Source of the DNA: Petrolisthes cinctipes
Taxonomy: Eukaryota > Arthropoda > Malacostraca > Decapoda > Porcellanidae
Direction of reading: 5' to 3'
NCBI GenBank assembly: GCA_033782935.1
Contig: JAWQEG010001351.1
Span: 62,001 to 126,000, forward strand
DNA: 64,000 nt
Positions 41,822 to 52,132 of this stretch are shown piece after piece; positions within the stretch are counted from its first letter, which is position 1; each line of letters begins with the position of its first letter. The notes beneath the pieces were generated by a model. The model did not search any database. It worked only from the letters and a program-made list of their open reading frames with translations, and was not told where the DNA came from. Both the position numbers and the translations under genes were made by a program.

Positions 41822-42139
41822 GTGAACCCGGTCCAACAGATGAATGGATCAGCTAGACTGGGAGTGAGTGAGATGGGCCACAAGTGTCGCGGAGGCTACA
41901 TGCAGTGGACCCCAGAGGAACGCATCCAGATCGCCCAGGTGTGCAGCGCCCTCGGACCCTCCAAGGCAGCCAGGGAGCTCTCCAAGAAGTTCAGAAAGAA
42001 GTTGAGCAAGTCCACTGTCCGCAACATACACAAGCGATACACGGAGACTGTGGCAAAGACCGGTGGCCTCAATATGCAAGCCTCTCCTACATCACCTTCC
42101 CCTCTTACTCCTCCTCTTCAATATCTTCATGATCATTAG
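41822..42139 (+). CDS. Alternative 3' exon 2: helix-turn-helix-like DNA-binding module
   Basis: The frame is open in phase 0 from AG at 41820-41821 (or from CAG at 41837-41839) to a TAG at 42137. It encodes YMQWTPEERIQIAQVCSALG then PSKAARELSKKFRKKLSKST and VRNIHKRYTE. The pattern W-[ST]-P-E-[EQ]-R...AAR.F..KL...[EK]STVR..[KH]..Y is a homeodomain-like HTH found in transposon-encoded proteins. GC content is higher than in the flanks, as expected for coding sequence. The acceptor has no pyrimidine tract, which weakens the exon model. It could also be a separate transposase remnant. Confidence 0.55.
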   Translation: MNPVQQMNGSARLGVSEMGHKCRGGYMQWTPEERIQIAQVCSALGPSKAARELSKKFRKKLSKSTVRNIHKRYTETVAKTGGLNMQASPTSPSPLTPPLQYLHDH

Positions 42140-43283
42140 CCATTGTTAGTCCACTGCCGGCCTGTATGGTGACTTGTAAGAGCCTTCCCAACACTTCACT
42201 TCCTATCTGATGACAGACCATATCACACTGTTTGGAGAACTAATATTCATATATCATGCTACCATCTTCAGCTTTGTATGCTCTGATTTCATTCTTCACA
42301 TTTGGGTTGCCATTGTATTACAGTATTCTCAAGTCTGTTTATTATCAGCCCCATGTATAATACTGAACATTATTGACGTTCCAAGATTTTGTAGAAATAT
42401 ATTTGAAGTATATGCTGCACTTTCTTTTCTTCAGTAAATCAGCAGCTGGATTCTGGTCATTACCGTGGCATGTGCCTAGTGCCAGGGGCTTTTCACTGTA
42501 TCTCCATTGCTTGTCTAATGCTGAATCCGGTATACCTGCTATGTCCTCGAGATGGAACAAGCTATCTCACATTAATGATTTCATCTTCTTTCAACACCCC
42601 ATCTGCAGGTTTCCCTCCCACTCTTCTTCATCTCTCTACCCCATTTGCCACCCTTAATTGCCTCTTTGTTCCCTGCTTTGCTCTCTCTCTTTCCCTCTTA
42701 CTTCTGTTCTACCCCAACATTGTTCTTCCCACTCTGGCCTCTTCCTTGCCTCTTGGTGTGTGTGCTTTTCTTCCTTATACCAAGGCTTCCTTTGTCCTAT
42801 AAGAGCTCTCTTGTCTTATTATAAGCCATTTCCATCACCATTCCTCAGTGATCCTGGTGAATATGTATAGTTTCGAGTTCTGTTGTTTACCTTGGTCATG
42901 TCTGTCAAACCTGCCTTGTGCATTTCATGTCTCACACATCTTCTGCTAATATTCACTGTTAGTTCCCATCCTTCCCCTTCTGTTTCCTCCCATCAGCCTT
43001 GTACTTGTCCCTGGTATGCTCATATCAGCCTGGGGAACCAGCTCTGGTAGTCATTGCCCTTCCCCTCTTGGGTTGACTACAAATCGTTGCTATTATTTTC
43101 ACTTTACCATTTATGGTGTCTTTGTATGTAGTTGCCTCAGTTGTTCCCCTTTCCTCTTGTGTCCTGCCATCGCTACTCCTAAATTGTGTCCTCCTGATAT
43201 GTTTGAGTTAGTGCAATGGGTTGGCTCTGGTGGTTAAATGCTCCAAGGCTGACTCCCTTCGCTACTTCTCCAGCCCTCATGTA
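42140..43283. other. Intronic spacer, pyrimidine-rich
   Basis: CT-rich low-complexity sequence from about 42600 to 43200. Open frames on both strands are compositional. Confidence 0.5.
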
Positions 43284-43475
43284 CAGTTGCCTAAAGGTTC
43301 TTCTTTACCCACTGTTTTGTGTCTGGCGTAGATGTGGCAGCATAACAATATTCGAATTGCACTTATGAATGAGACCAATCTCCCTACTGTATCAGATGTG
43401 ATCCGAACGTGTCCAGCGTTGCCACATGTACCCCACAGCCACTTCAGGGGGTAAAGAAGAACCTTTAGGCAACTG
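43284..43475. mobile_element. TA-flanked palindromic MITE, 192 bp
   Basis: Arms CAGTTGCCTAAAGGTTCTTC then TTTACCC at both ends in inverse orientation, with TA immediately outside (43282-43283 and 43476-43477). It is mariner-type by target and CAGT start. Confidence 0.88.
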
Positions 43476-43520
43476 TACATTACTTGTACCTGTTAATTTG
43501 GGGGAGGGAGGAAGGGTGAC

Positions 43521-43525
<5 letters not shown>

Positions 43526-43561
<36 letters not shown>

Positions 43562-43940
43562 CTTTTAACCCTCAACCTCAGGTCTGTAGGCTGTCAGTAG
43601 CCTGTAACTCTTGCGAGGCCCCAAGATTATTGGGTGTCACACTAGATGAGCCAGTGGAGCTTCGTGGTGATGTTGGTACCGTAGCTTCTCTTCTGTCCCA
43701 TTAGATGACAACACCTTATTTATACACGTCACTATCAGGAGAGGGCAGCTACAACATCACTCACAGCGTCTTGGAATATGGTCAGGCATCTTCTATGTTG
43801 TGAGTTGACGACGATGTAGGGGGTATTTTCTTGACGTATCGGCCTAGCCAGGATAATTGACGAACAGCTGGACCCATCAGATCACCTCTAAAAAAAAAAA
43901 CCAGACGTTTCTCATGGAATCGAACCCGGTCTTTGTTACC
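43526..43940 (-). repeat. tRNA-derived SINE, copy 3, inverted and 5'-truncated
   Basis: A poly-T tract (43528-43560) is the inverse of the tail. CTGTCAGTAGCCTGTAACTC and ATGGTCAGGCATCTTCTATG follow, as in copy 2 inverted, to a B-box-like GGAATCGAACCCGG at about 43917. The A-box part is lost. Confidence 0.85.
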
Positions 43941-44123
43941 TCAGTTGTTGGTGTGGGTGCCAGCTCTAGGGGGTTATTGTCTATCTCCTCATATGTCTTT
44001 GAAATACAGGCTTAGTTGATGGATTATTTGGTATTTGTCATGTTTTGTGTTTCACTGATACAAGAATGCTGGTGCCTCATATTTTCTTGTGGAACCTGTA
44101 ATTCTGTAGGCGAATTGAAAGCA
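43941..44123. other. Intronic spacer
   Basis: No feature seen. Confidence 0.4.
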
Positions 44124-44205
44124 GCTGATTCCTCCAGACTATACCAGGAAACATATTCCTTCAATATGGGTGATAATTTCTGGCACTGTTAGGAGGACTC
44201 TACAA
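44124..44205. repeat. Short foldback element, copy b
   Basis: GCTGATTCCTCCAGACTATA then CCAGGAAACA, followed by the inverse TTTCTGGCACTGTTAGGAGG. Confidence 0.7.
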
Positions 44206-44704
44206 TTCAGATTGCATCAGAGGTTCTTTAACCTGTGCTAAAGAAGTGTGTTGTTTTGGTGCATCAAATTCTTGGTACCAGTAGCTGTTTGTGTGGTTGA
44301 AATTTGAATATGACCCTGAAAATGATAAGGAAAGCAATCATTTCATTACTGGAAAATCATTATGCAGTACACAGCTTCCATCAAGCACAGAATTCTTTTC
44401 TTACAGTTAACATTTTATAGTGTGCACATCTCTCAGGATAGATAGGGTGGTGTGTCACCTGTGCAGTACGTTGATTGCCCTGAATTGTGAAATAGTCCAG
44501 TACACTTAAGTATTACTACATAATATTTGAATTTTATGCCAAGAACTCCCTGTTTTCCATAGTGTCAAGACCTTTGTATTTTATGTGTGAATTTATTTCC
44601 TGGACATGGTAAATCACTGGATTGCTGTACTATATATTTGTCTCAGTACTGTACAATATATCATAAATGTATTTATGACTTACACATCTTGGCACCACCA
44701 CCAG
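44206..44704. other. Intronic spacer
   Basis: AT-rich. The acceptor GGCACCACCACCAG ends at 44704. Confidence 0.5.
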
Positions 44705-45100
44705 GTTAGTGATGATAGCTGCAGTATGACCAGAGCAGACCCAGGCAGTGGTGGAGTACAGACATCACAGAGATTGAAATCTTGTCCTTATTATAACTAC
44801 ACCACCTCAAACTCTTCCCAGCTCCTCACGCATGTCAGGATTCACACTGAAGGCCAACTGTTATCCTGCAGGTACTGCCCCAATGAGTTCCAAGACCCGA
44901 CAGAACTGAAGGTCCACGAAGAACAGGCTCACAAGCCTCACTTCTGTGCTTACTGCAACTATCGAACTGCAAAGAAATATAACCTTCAAGTCCACATTCG
45001 TTCTCACACTGGAGAAAAGCCTTTCTATTGTCCATACTGCCCATTTAGATCAACAAATCGGAGTGATCTACGAAGACACACTTATACACATAGAAATTGA
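44705..45100 (+). CDS. Alternative 3' exon 3: C2H2 zinc-finger block
   Basis: The phase-0 acceptor at 44704 opens 131 codons, from VSDDSCSMTRADPGSGG to a TGA at 45098. Three good fingers occur: CRYCPNEFQDPTELKVHEEQ AH (about residues 55-76), CAYCNYRTAKKYNLQVHIRS H (82-102) and CPYCPFRSTNRSDLRRHTYT H (110-130), with a TGEKPF linker between the last two. A first finger-like segment, CPYYNYTTSNSSQLLTHVRI H, has lost its second cysteine (Tyr). CPYC and AYCNYRT-type fingers are typical of lola isoforms. Fingers bind DNA and the BTB dimerises the protein. Confidence 0.85.
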   Translation, partial: VSDDSCSMTRADPGSGGVQTSQRLKSCPYYNYTTSNSSQLLTHVRIHTEGQLLSCRYCPNEFQDPTELKVHEEQAHKPHFCAYCNYRTAKKYNLQVHIRSHTGEKPFYCPYCPFRSTNRSDLRRHTYTHRN

Positions 45101-45479
45101 AGACTATGTTGCCGTTAGTCAGTCAGTATCACGATTGCCATGTTTCCTCATGAGTTTTCTCCAGCAGGGGGAAACCATGGCACATGTAGACTATATCCTT
45201 ACACAACTTTTTCAAACTCTCAGTCATTGTTCATGTTTTCACTCCCTCTATCTTATACTGTGTATTGTACCATTATTATAATACACACTGTCAGAGCTCA
45301 TTTCCTTTTCTTCTCCCTCCCTCCCAAATCAGAAAATTTCCTTTCCTTCCTCATCTACTCTGCCTTTCACATGACTTCACTAATCCAAACTCTGATAATT
45401 ATCCACCATTCTGTACTTTTATACTCTTCCAATGCAATCACAGTGGACTCTGCTCCTCAGAACTTCCCTGCAGACAGTA
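45101..45479. other. 3' UTR or flank of the BTB gene
   Basis: No canonical AATAAA is seen within 600 bp. Sequence is pyrimidine-rich around 45300-45420. Confidence 0.4.
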
Positions 45480-45690
45480 CTTGCCTCCACTAGTAATGAG
45501 CACAGCATTTGGTGGGTTTGGCAAAATGTGGCACCAGTGTGTTTGTTTACTTGTAGTAATATAGATATAGTGGATACTATAGTAAGAGTGAGTTCTGTCT
45601 GGTCATTTACTATTACTACGAGTAAACAAAGACGAGTGCTACATTTTGCCAAACCCACCGAACGCTGTGCTCATTACTAACGGAGGCAAC
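45480..45690. mobile_element. TA-flanked palindromic MITE, 211 bp
   Basis: The left arm TTGCCTCCACTAGTAATGAG then CACAGCATTTGGTGGGTTTG recurs inverted at the right (CAAACCCACCGAACGC to GGAGGCAA). TA flanks are at 45478-45479 and 45691-45692. Arms run about 80 bp. Confidence 0.88.
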
Positions 45691-45692
45691 TA

Positions 45693-47079
45693 TATATGAC
45701 ACTGAACAGCATCATACTCTCACTCCTCTCTTCAGCTTTTCAACCTGTAAGTTAACTACAGTATTATATGCACACATTAGAAACAGTCAGAAATAGTCTG
45801 CCTGAAACCATCTATGTTTCCATTTATACTTCCCTGTCTTTTCATTACAATGTGATGAAAAAATATTCCTATAATAGCTGTAGAACAAGCAAGTGTATTG
45901 TAAAGCATTACCAGAAGTTCCACTTCTCCAGCACCAGAGATGGGGTCAAATACAAGTACAGAAACAAATACAGTCAATTCGACTATCTCATGGGCGCCCT
46001 GAGGGGGGGGGGGGGTTTCCTCCATTTATTTTGACCATGCAAGAATATACCTATGCCTATTTGAAATGTGTATATGCTGACATATTATATTACCAAATAC
46101 ATATCCCCCCCACCTTTCAAAAAACCCTGTGGATGCCCCTGGCCAATCACAGGTTTTCACGGAGTGGAAATGTGCCAGGCCCATAAAACCGTAAAATTGA
46201 TTTTTTTTTTAATTGTGTGGTGTGTTCCTGCAAGGAATTTCAAGTCACCTACTGCTGCTCAAACTTCAGCCTGCTTTGTTTACATCCAGCTCGGTGTAGA
46301 GCCTTGACAAGAAACCAGCCACACACAGTTGCTACCTCTTTACAGGGGTCTCATCCACCCCTGTATGGATTATGGCGCTCATATACATACATACATACAG
46401 AGAGAGAGAGAGAGAGAGATATGGTTAATGTCTGATTATTGTATCAATTGATTTAACTCTTAAAGCACAGGGATATTCACGTGTGTCTGCTTTCCAGCAC
46501 AGGCATATTTTACAAAACGTAAACAAACTAGCGGTTAGTAGCTTATAAACCACTAAATCTACATGAATAAATGATAAATGATATTGAAATACAAACCTTT
46601 AGCTGTCTCTTGTACTTATAAAGATTATATGGATATCTGTAGGATGGGTAGCTAGGTCAGAATGACCACCACTCAAAGCACACTTTTACACTCCTATGAC
46701 AATAAATTCTGTCCTCGCACACTCATCGCGTTGGCTAGACAGAGTAGGGTTGGACCGTGAGAAAATGAAACTCCTGTAGTTGGGAACCGTGCAAATTGGA
46801 AAATTGCGTTGACATCATAATGTCACCCGCCATCACCACCACTTGTTGGTGTCGTGACGACATATGTGAAGGAACACTGCCTTAGGTCTGGAAGACTCTG
46901 TAGGACAACAGGCAAGGTGATAGTGAGGTAGGACAGGAAGCACAAAAGAAAAAGGAGATTATAATTTCGAGGCACATTTTATCTGAAACAAGGTGTACAG
47001 GTACAACCTATCAAATGGATCGTCCAACAGGTTGCAGTGAGCCGGAACTACCAAAATCAGTTCTGATCAGAGATACCTC
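45693..47079. other. No gene; G-run, small microsatellites
   Basis: A G-run lies at about 46004-46016, CATA/GA microsatellite at about 46381-46420, and AGATGGGGTCAAATACAAGT at about 45937 resembles a hAT-type terminus but has no partner. No exon is supported. Confidence 0.45.
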
Positions 47080-47330
47080 AAAGTAGTTAGGTGTGCTTCC
47101 CTATCTGTCCAACTCTTTAATGCAAGAGTAAACCAGAACTCTTAGTCTTTCATATACAGTACACAACTTGTCAACTCTAGAACACACTACCTCCATCTAT
47201 CTTTTCCCCTTACTACGACTTATGCATCTTCAGATGCAATGTATCTAGGCATCTTGAATTAAATTGGACATGATTTTAGACCTCTATCACTGTTTTATCT
47301 CACAAGTGAAGGCAACAAGCTGGCTGTCAG
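47080..47330 (+). repeat. LINE 3'-end fragment, copy 1
   Basis: Shares with 62980-63180 a run of motifs in the same order: TAATGCAAGAGTAAACCAG, CTCTTAGTCTTTCATATACA, CTCTAGAACACACTAC, CCCCTTACTACGACTTATGC, CATCTTCAGATG. In frame pieces these resemble LINE RT C-termini (NARVNQ...SF...LP). No full domain is present. Confidence 0.55.
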
Positions 47331-47929
47331 CCCTTGGCCCTCAACTTTATTGATGCTGTATAGGAAAAAAAAAAAAAAATTATCCTATTCATCAGGGTGT
47401 CTCAGGAACTCTTTCTTACTTTTACTATTTATGGATATATCAATTTTGTACATGGATATTAAAATGTATCAAGATCAGTTGCAGGAGAATCATGCCAATT
47501 AATTTTGGTGCAATAGACTTTATGGTAAAATGTTGCAGATTGATGCAATCACTGTATTTTGTCATTCCACTTATCATTAGGCACGTGATAATTTGTAATT
47601 GTTTGGCGTATCAAGGTGTTACTTATTCCCTATTAAATATCAAACAGGATAATAATAATAATGATAGTAATACTGCATAAAGATGAAACAATATTTAGGT
47701 GGTTTCAGGCAGAGTTTGATCTGCTCGCCTTACACCTCGCAGTAATTAATATATCTATGTTGTGGGAAACATAATGAGGTTGAACATTTTTACTGGATTA
47801 TGAAGTGCATTGTAGGAGGATAGATGTGGAAGGAAACAGTTGGTCTTTCTGACTTCACTGGCGTCTGTGTTTGCAAATAATTATGGTACCTTGCCGTAGA
47901 TGTTGCTTACATAAGGAAGGTTGATTGAT
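47331..47929. other. No gene seen
   Basis: A-run at 47367 and an AAT array at about 47650. No other signal. Confidence 0.5.
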
Positions 47930-48121
47930 TAATTGATATTAGGCCCCGCAACAGCGAGGTCATATAGCGCCAGAAGAAGATGATAGAGAGGCGAGACAGC
48001 AAGTAGAAAGAAAAGGGGGACAGTTGAAGAACTAAATGCTAGTAGCTGGGGCCGAAGGGCGCTAAAACTTTAAAGTATTGCCCACATCACTACAGGCAAT
48101 AGGCTACCACCCGTACGGGAT
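47930..48121 (+). repeat. SINE-like family 2, copy 1
   Basis: AGGCCCCGCAACAGCGAGGT, then GAGACAGCAAGTAGAAAG, GGACAGTTGAAGAACTAAAT, GGGGCCGAAGGGCGCTAAA and AAAGTATTGCCCACATCACT. The same motif order recurs at 52520, 55001 and, inverted, 57729. Confidence 0.75.
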
Positions 48122-48483
48122 ACATAAGGAAAAATGTAGGCTTATTAATATACATGTATAGTTATAATGTAAATTGGGAAAGTTGGTGTCAGGAAGGGGA
48201 TCCGTCCATTAAACCTTTCTGTTAAAACATATCTTCACATCGACCCCATATACAATATAAGTGAAACAAGGTGTAAAGAGAATGTGAGAGAATAATGATG
48301 TCAGATATGTGCTGATTGACGTACTGTATATTTAAGTAAGTAGCAGCTACTTGGCTTTTTCGTGAATCTACCCCTGCTATTTTTCAACTTTTTGTTTACC
48401 CCCAGGGAGAGACCAGCTCGTGAACAGATCGGAAATTATGCTGTCCGTTTCTGGTCAGAGGTTAGTAATCATGAGTGTATGTA
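48122..48483. other. No gene seen
   Basis: Spacer before the palindrome cluster. Confidence 0.5.
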
Positions 48484-48764
48484 CAGTCGCGAACCAAAGT
48501 TACGCCACCCCCTTGGCTGGCAGGAAGGTGAAGTCAGTGTTAACGATATGCTGAACGATCGGACAAACTGGTGTATTGAGTTTGTAACGAGACAGTGTGA
48601 GGTTCACTTTCCACAAACCACAAACCCGAAGTCATGGAAAGTGAACCTCACCCTGTCTCGTTACAAATTTAATACACCAGTTTGTCCGATCGTTCAGCAT
48701 TTCTTTAATACTGACTTCGCCTTCCTGCCAGCCAAGGGGGTGGCGAAACTTTGGTTCGCGACTG
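48484..48764. mobile_element. Palindromic MITE P1, 281 bp
   Basis: Two arms of about 128 bp (start CAGTCGCGAACCAAAGTTAC) are inverted around a 23-bp centre with few mismatches. TA lies at 48482-48483 and 48765-48766. The second TA is shared with P2. Confidence 0.95.
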
Positions 48765-48766
48765 TA

Positions 48767-49026
48767 CAGTTGCGAGCTAATGACTCGAGGTCGCCTGCTG
48801 CACCACCCTGTAGTGGTAAGGTGCATTTTTAATCTGGCAAAAGTGATATCATCATGGATCTTCTCTTATAGGTGTTCAGTGTACCTGAGTGACGACGTTT
48901 CGAAACGATATTGAACCCCTCGGAGAAGATCCATGACCATATCACTGTTGCCAGAAAAAAATGTACACCTTAGTAACCACGACAGGGTGGTGCAGCGGGT
49001 GGCCTCGAGTCATCAGCTCGCAACTG
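48767..49026. mobile_element. Palindromic MITE P2, 260 bp
   Basis: The arms start CAGTTGCGAGCTAATGACTC, with GAGGTCGCCTGCTGCACCAC then CCTGT; the right arm has TGGATCTTCTC/GAGAAGATCCA in its middle. TA lies at 48765-48766 (shared with P1) and 49027-49028. Confidence 0.93.
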
Positions 49027-49130
49027 TAGGCTACATGGAAAAGGATAATAATTAATTATGTCAATTTCAACCATATCATTTGCAACTTTTTGGCATCTTG
49101 AGGGAGACATACAGACTGCACTCTGCTGTA

Positions 49131-49283
49131 CAAATGTTCATTCACTCAGCCAGCCACAATATAGGATAACTGAATTACCTGTGGTTCGAACAATAAAACA
49201 CAGTATTATATCCTCTGTTATTTGGTCGTTCGAACCAAAGGTGCTTCAGTTATATTGCGACTGGTTGAGGTAATGAACTTTTG
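49131..49283. mobile_element. Palindromic MITE P3, 153 bp
   Basis: The arms start CAAATGTTCATT and CAAAAGTTCATT and are followed by CAGCCAGCCACAATATAGG and CAACCAGTCGCAATATAAC; the centre has GTTCGAAC-type palindromes. TA lies at 49129-49130 and 49284-49285 (shared with P4). Confidence 0.85.
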
Positions 49284-49285
49284 TA

Positions 49286-49475
49286 CAGCCATGGCTGATA
49301 GTGCTGGACCAGGGTCCAAGGAGTGTTGGAGAGCAACTGAACAGAGTTCGATAAAGTGAGTCTTCTAAACCTCTTTCAACGTTGAGAATGGTTTGGAAAG
49401 TTCACTTGTTCGAACTCTGTTCAGTTGCTCTCCAACACTCCTTTGACCCTGGTCCAGCACTATCAGCCATGGCTG
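49286..49475. mobile_element. Palindromic MITE P4, 190 bp
   Basis: Arms of about 68 bp (CAGCCATGGCTGATAGTGCT start) are inverted with one or two mismatches. TA lies at 49284-49285 (shared with P3) and 49476-49477. Confidence 0.95.
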
Positions 49476-49504
49476 TATACATACAAAGGTTAGATTAGGC
49501 TACT

Positions 49505-49860
49505 GCACTGCACCCCAACATACCATATCTCCCCACACCACACCATCTAAACCACTTTACCTCACCATACCACACCATTCAACCCACCTCACACCACTCC
49601 ACATCTCCACACCACACCATCCATTCTACCTCGCGCCACACCACATCGTACGCCACACCAAATAGCACTGCACTGTGCTACATCTCGAACCACACCATAC
49701 CACAGTGCATCATGTCTCGCACCACACCACATCTCACTTCATTTTAGCAGCTCACCACACCACGCCATACTCCACCTTATTAAACCACACCACATCACAC
49801 TAAATATACACCAAGCCACACCACACTACACCACCACACCACACCACACCAAACCAAACC
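49505..49860 (+). repeat. Degenerate CCACA satellite
   Basis: About 350 bp of irregular ACCACACCACA-type pentamers (CCACACCACACCATCTAAAC, CACACCACACCACACC) with interruptions. Confidence 0.85.
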
Positions 49861-51039
49861 GGTAGGCTATAGGTTGGGGTGCTGGCAAGGTCTCCCCGTC
49901 TGGTGGCACAAGACTCGCACTGTCCTTGCCTATTATTATCCTAGTAAGTATATTTAGTCCTCTCTCTCCAGGAAAATTACTCACAATTCCTAGAAGCGAC
50001 CGGCGCTGGGGGATTGGCCTTAGTGTGGAAGTGTCGTCGTCAGGCGTTTTTGCAGTTGACTGGGGCTTTTCATAGAATAAAATATAGTAGCGTAACCATT
50101 CCCTTAATTCCTCTAGTGATCCTGATTCGAGAGTTTCGCAAGCCTCGTTGGGAAGCGCAGCACCTGCTTGGACAGTAGTTACCCTTGTATAACCATAGGG
50201 AACTACATACATAATCTACTTATATGGCTTAGTCCAGCAGCAATATATTGTATATATGGAAAGAGTCACAGCTATGAAATCCTTCCACGCATTGGCAGAA
50301 GAGAAAAAAGAAAGGAAAAGTGATAAAGCTTAGTCAACTGAAAGATGGAGACATGAATACCTAGAGTTATTTTGACGGGAGGGGAGAGAGATAGTAGGAG
50401 GAAATTGTTGGAGAGGGAGGCAAAGGCAATGGGACGATTGGAACAAGTAAGGAGAGATGGTGGAGGGGAAGGAGGACCAAGGGAAGATTGGGATCGAAAG
50501 GATAAGAGAGAGGGAAAGAGTGATCCGATGAGGGGATTTATTGAAGCCCAAGTTGAGGCCGGGCTCCAATCTCGAAGAGTCGGTAACAGGTGGTATATTA
50601 TAGTACAATATGATTATTATAACATTGGACGGCATAGTACGGTATAACACAATCAAGAGGTGCAAATTAACATGTTGAATAAAGCAAATCTCTCCTCTAA
50701 TTCCTCCACTGGTTGGCTATACTTCCTGCAACTCCCAAATCATTGTACCCACTTCCGTCATAACACTGTAGGAAATAAAAACCATCTTGCATTTTCAATC
50801 ATCGTAAGTCGACTTTTGTCTCGCATATTGTCATGGATGAATAGGAATAATAGTGTATCTCCAGAAAAGATCTACATAAAAGTATTAGAGTGTTACCTCC
50901 CTCCCCCAGCCCCACCACCATTACCTTAACCATTTCCACCACCATGAAGAGAAGAGCAGAAATAGCGGTGGGACATACTGCCTGATATAGCGGTGAGGTC
51001 AGGGTGGTGAGGGAGGAGGAAATAGAGGAGCATGGCCCT
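49861..51039. other. No gene supported
   Basis: Open frames (49826-50212 on the - strand, 50372-50647 on the + strand) have no recognisable domain, and their composition is biased by repeats. Treated as non-coding. Confidence 0.5.
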
Positions 51040-51270
51040 TCCCTTACCATCACCCCCTATACCCTTCCTTCTCCCCTTCCCATTACACCATTTCTTCCCA
51101 ACTTCTCATTACTTCCCATCACTCCTACCCTTCTCTGCTTCCCTACCATCACCCCATTCCTTTCCATCACTCATACCTTTCACTACTTCCCTTCTTATAA
51201 CCCCTTCCTTCCTATCACACCTTCCATTTCCATCACCCCTTTCCATCAATCCTTTCCTTTTCTCATTACT
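51040..51270 (+). repeat. Pyrimidine-rich CCATCACCCCTTCC low-complexity tract
   Basis: Irregular repeats of TTCCCATTACxCC type over about 230 bp. Confidence 0.7.
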
Positions 51271-51499
51271 GAGGTGTAGTGTGGTTGAGATACAGTGTGG
51301 GTCTGGTGTAGCGTGGGTGAGGTATACGGTATACAGTGTAGTTGTGTGGGTGAGTTACGGTGTGGGTCTGGTGAAGCATGCAGGGTGAGATACGGAGAGA
51401 GTTATATAGGTGTACAGTAAATGGGACGAAGTATGGTGAATTGTGGGTACGGTGGGAAGTAATGAGGCGATACTAAACTATTTCTTGTGTGTGTGTGTC

Positions 51500-51539
<40 letters not shown>

Positions 51540-51706
51540 ACAAAGTAGTAACTGGTTGGGTGGCTGTACTCACTACCTTGATGCTGTCACTGCCACCATT
51601 AGGCTGTCAAGATACACATCGTTGGTGAGTGCTGCATGGGTCGTGGAGATATCATTATAATAACACTCCATTAAGGGCAGATTCTCTTGTTGGCAAATTG
51701 GAGGGC
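51271..51706. repeat. GA/GT microsatellite and spacer
   Basis: (GT)n then (GA)n at about 51488-51535, otherwise spacer. Confidence 0.6.
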
Positions 51707-51796
51707 TACTGATTCCTCCTAACTATACCAGAAAACAGACGACCTCAATGGTACTAATAGGGGATCTGTTTCTTGGCATAGTTTGGAGGCATCACA
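51707..51796. repeat. Short foldback element, copy c
   Basis: CTACTGATTCCTCCTAACTA then TACCAGAAAACAGA, followed by the inverse GATCTGTTTCTTGGCATAGT then TTGGAGG. This is the clearest hairpin copy. Confidence 0.8.
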
Positions 51797-52132
51797 GATT
51801 TTCCAATTTACAGACAAGAAAACCTTTCCTTAACTTGTACTTTTGGATACAAAAAATACATTGCCCCTGGTATAGTGTTGTCCACAACACAGTGTTACTG
51901 GGTACAGTTTGTCAGTGAAGATATTATTATAAGGCTTCATAAGAACATAAAAATTATATCCTGATGTTCAAAACATTATTACGAAATGACTTTACATGTG
52001 CTGTCTTAATAATTCCGTATATAAGCAAATTATAAGTAAAATTTAAAGGCTGCGTAAATAACATCTTGAAATAACAAGATCATTGGTTATTCAAATCCAT
52101 TAACTCCGTAGGGGGATATTTTCTGTAAAGAT
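51797..52132. other. No gene seen
   Basis: AT-rich spacer. Confidence 0.5.

Larger units (their letters stand above)
32405..45100 (+). other. BTB-domain regulator locus with alternative 3' exons (gene model)
   Basis: Four constant coding exons (32462-32542, 34636-35319, 35943-36191, 36843-36953) join in phase 0 to give about 375 residues: a BTB/POZ domain followed by a Ser/Lys/Glu-rich linker. Three candidate terminal exons (38740-39123, 41822-42139, 44705-45100) all open in phase 0 and each ends in its own stop. The design matches lola, broad, tramtrack and fruitless, in which one BTB core is spliced to different DNA-binding ends. BTB domains dimerise, and such proteins are nuclear transcription regulators. 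Introns carry a hAT element (33513-34300), LINE fragments, a MITE, a SINE copy and a foldback copy. Exact orthology cannot be settled here, so no symbol is given. The promoter and any upstream 5' UTR exon are not identified with confidence. Confidence 0.8.

Noticed and set aside
48362..48832. A 156-codon open frame crossing the P1 palindrome, with a mirror frame on the other strand
   Set aside because: It is open because the two arms are inverted copies; both strands give almost the same peptide. It is a MITE, not a gene.
49826..50647. Frames of 128 and 91 codons considered as further BTB 3' exons
   Set aside because: No metal-binding or HTH motif and no convincing phase-0 acceptor.
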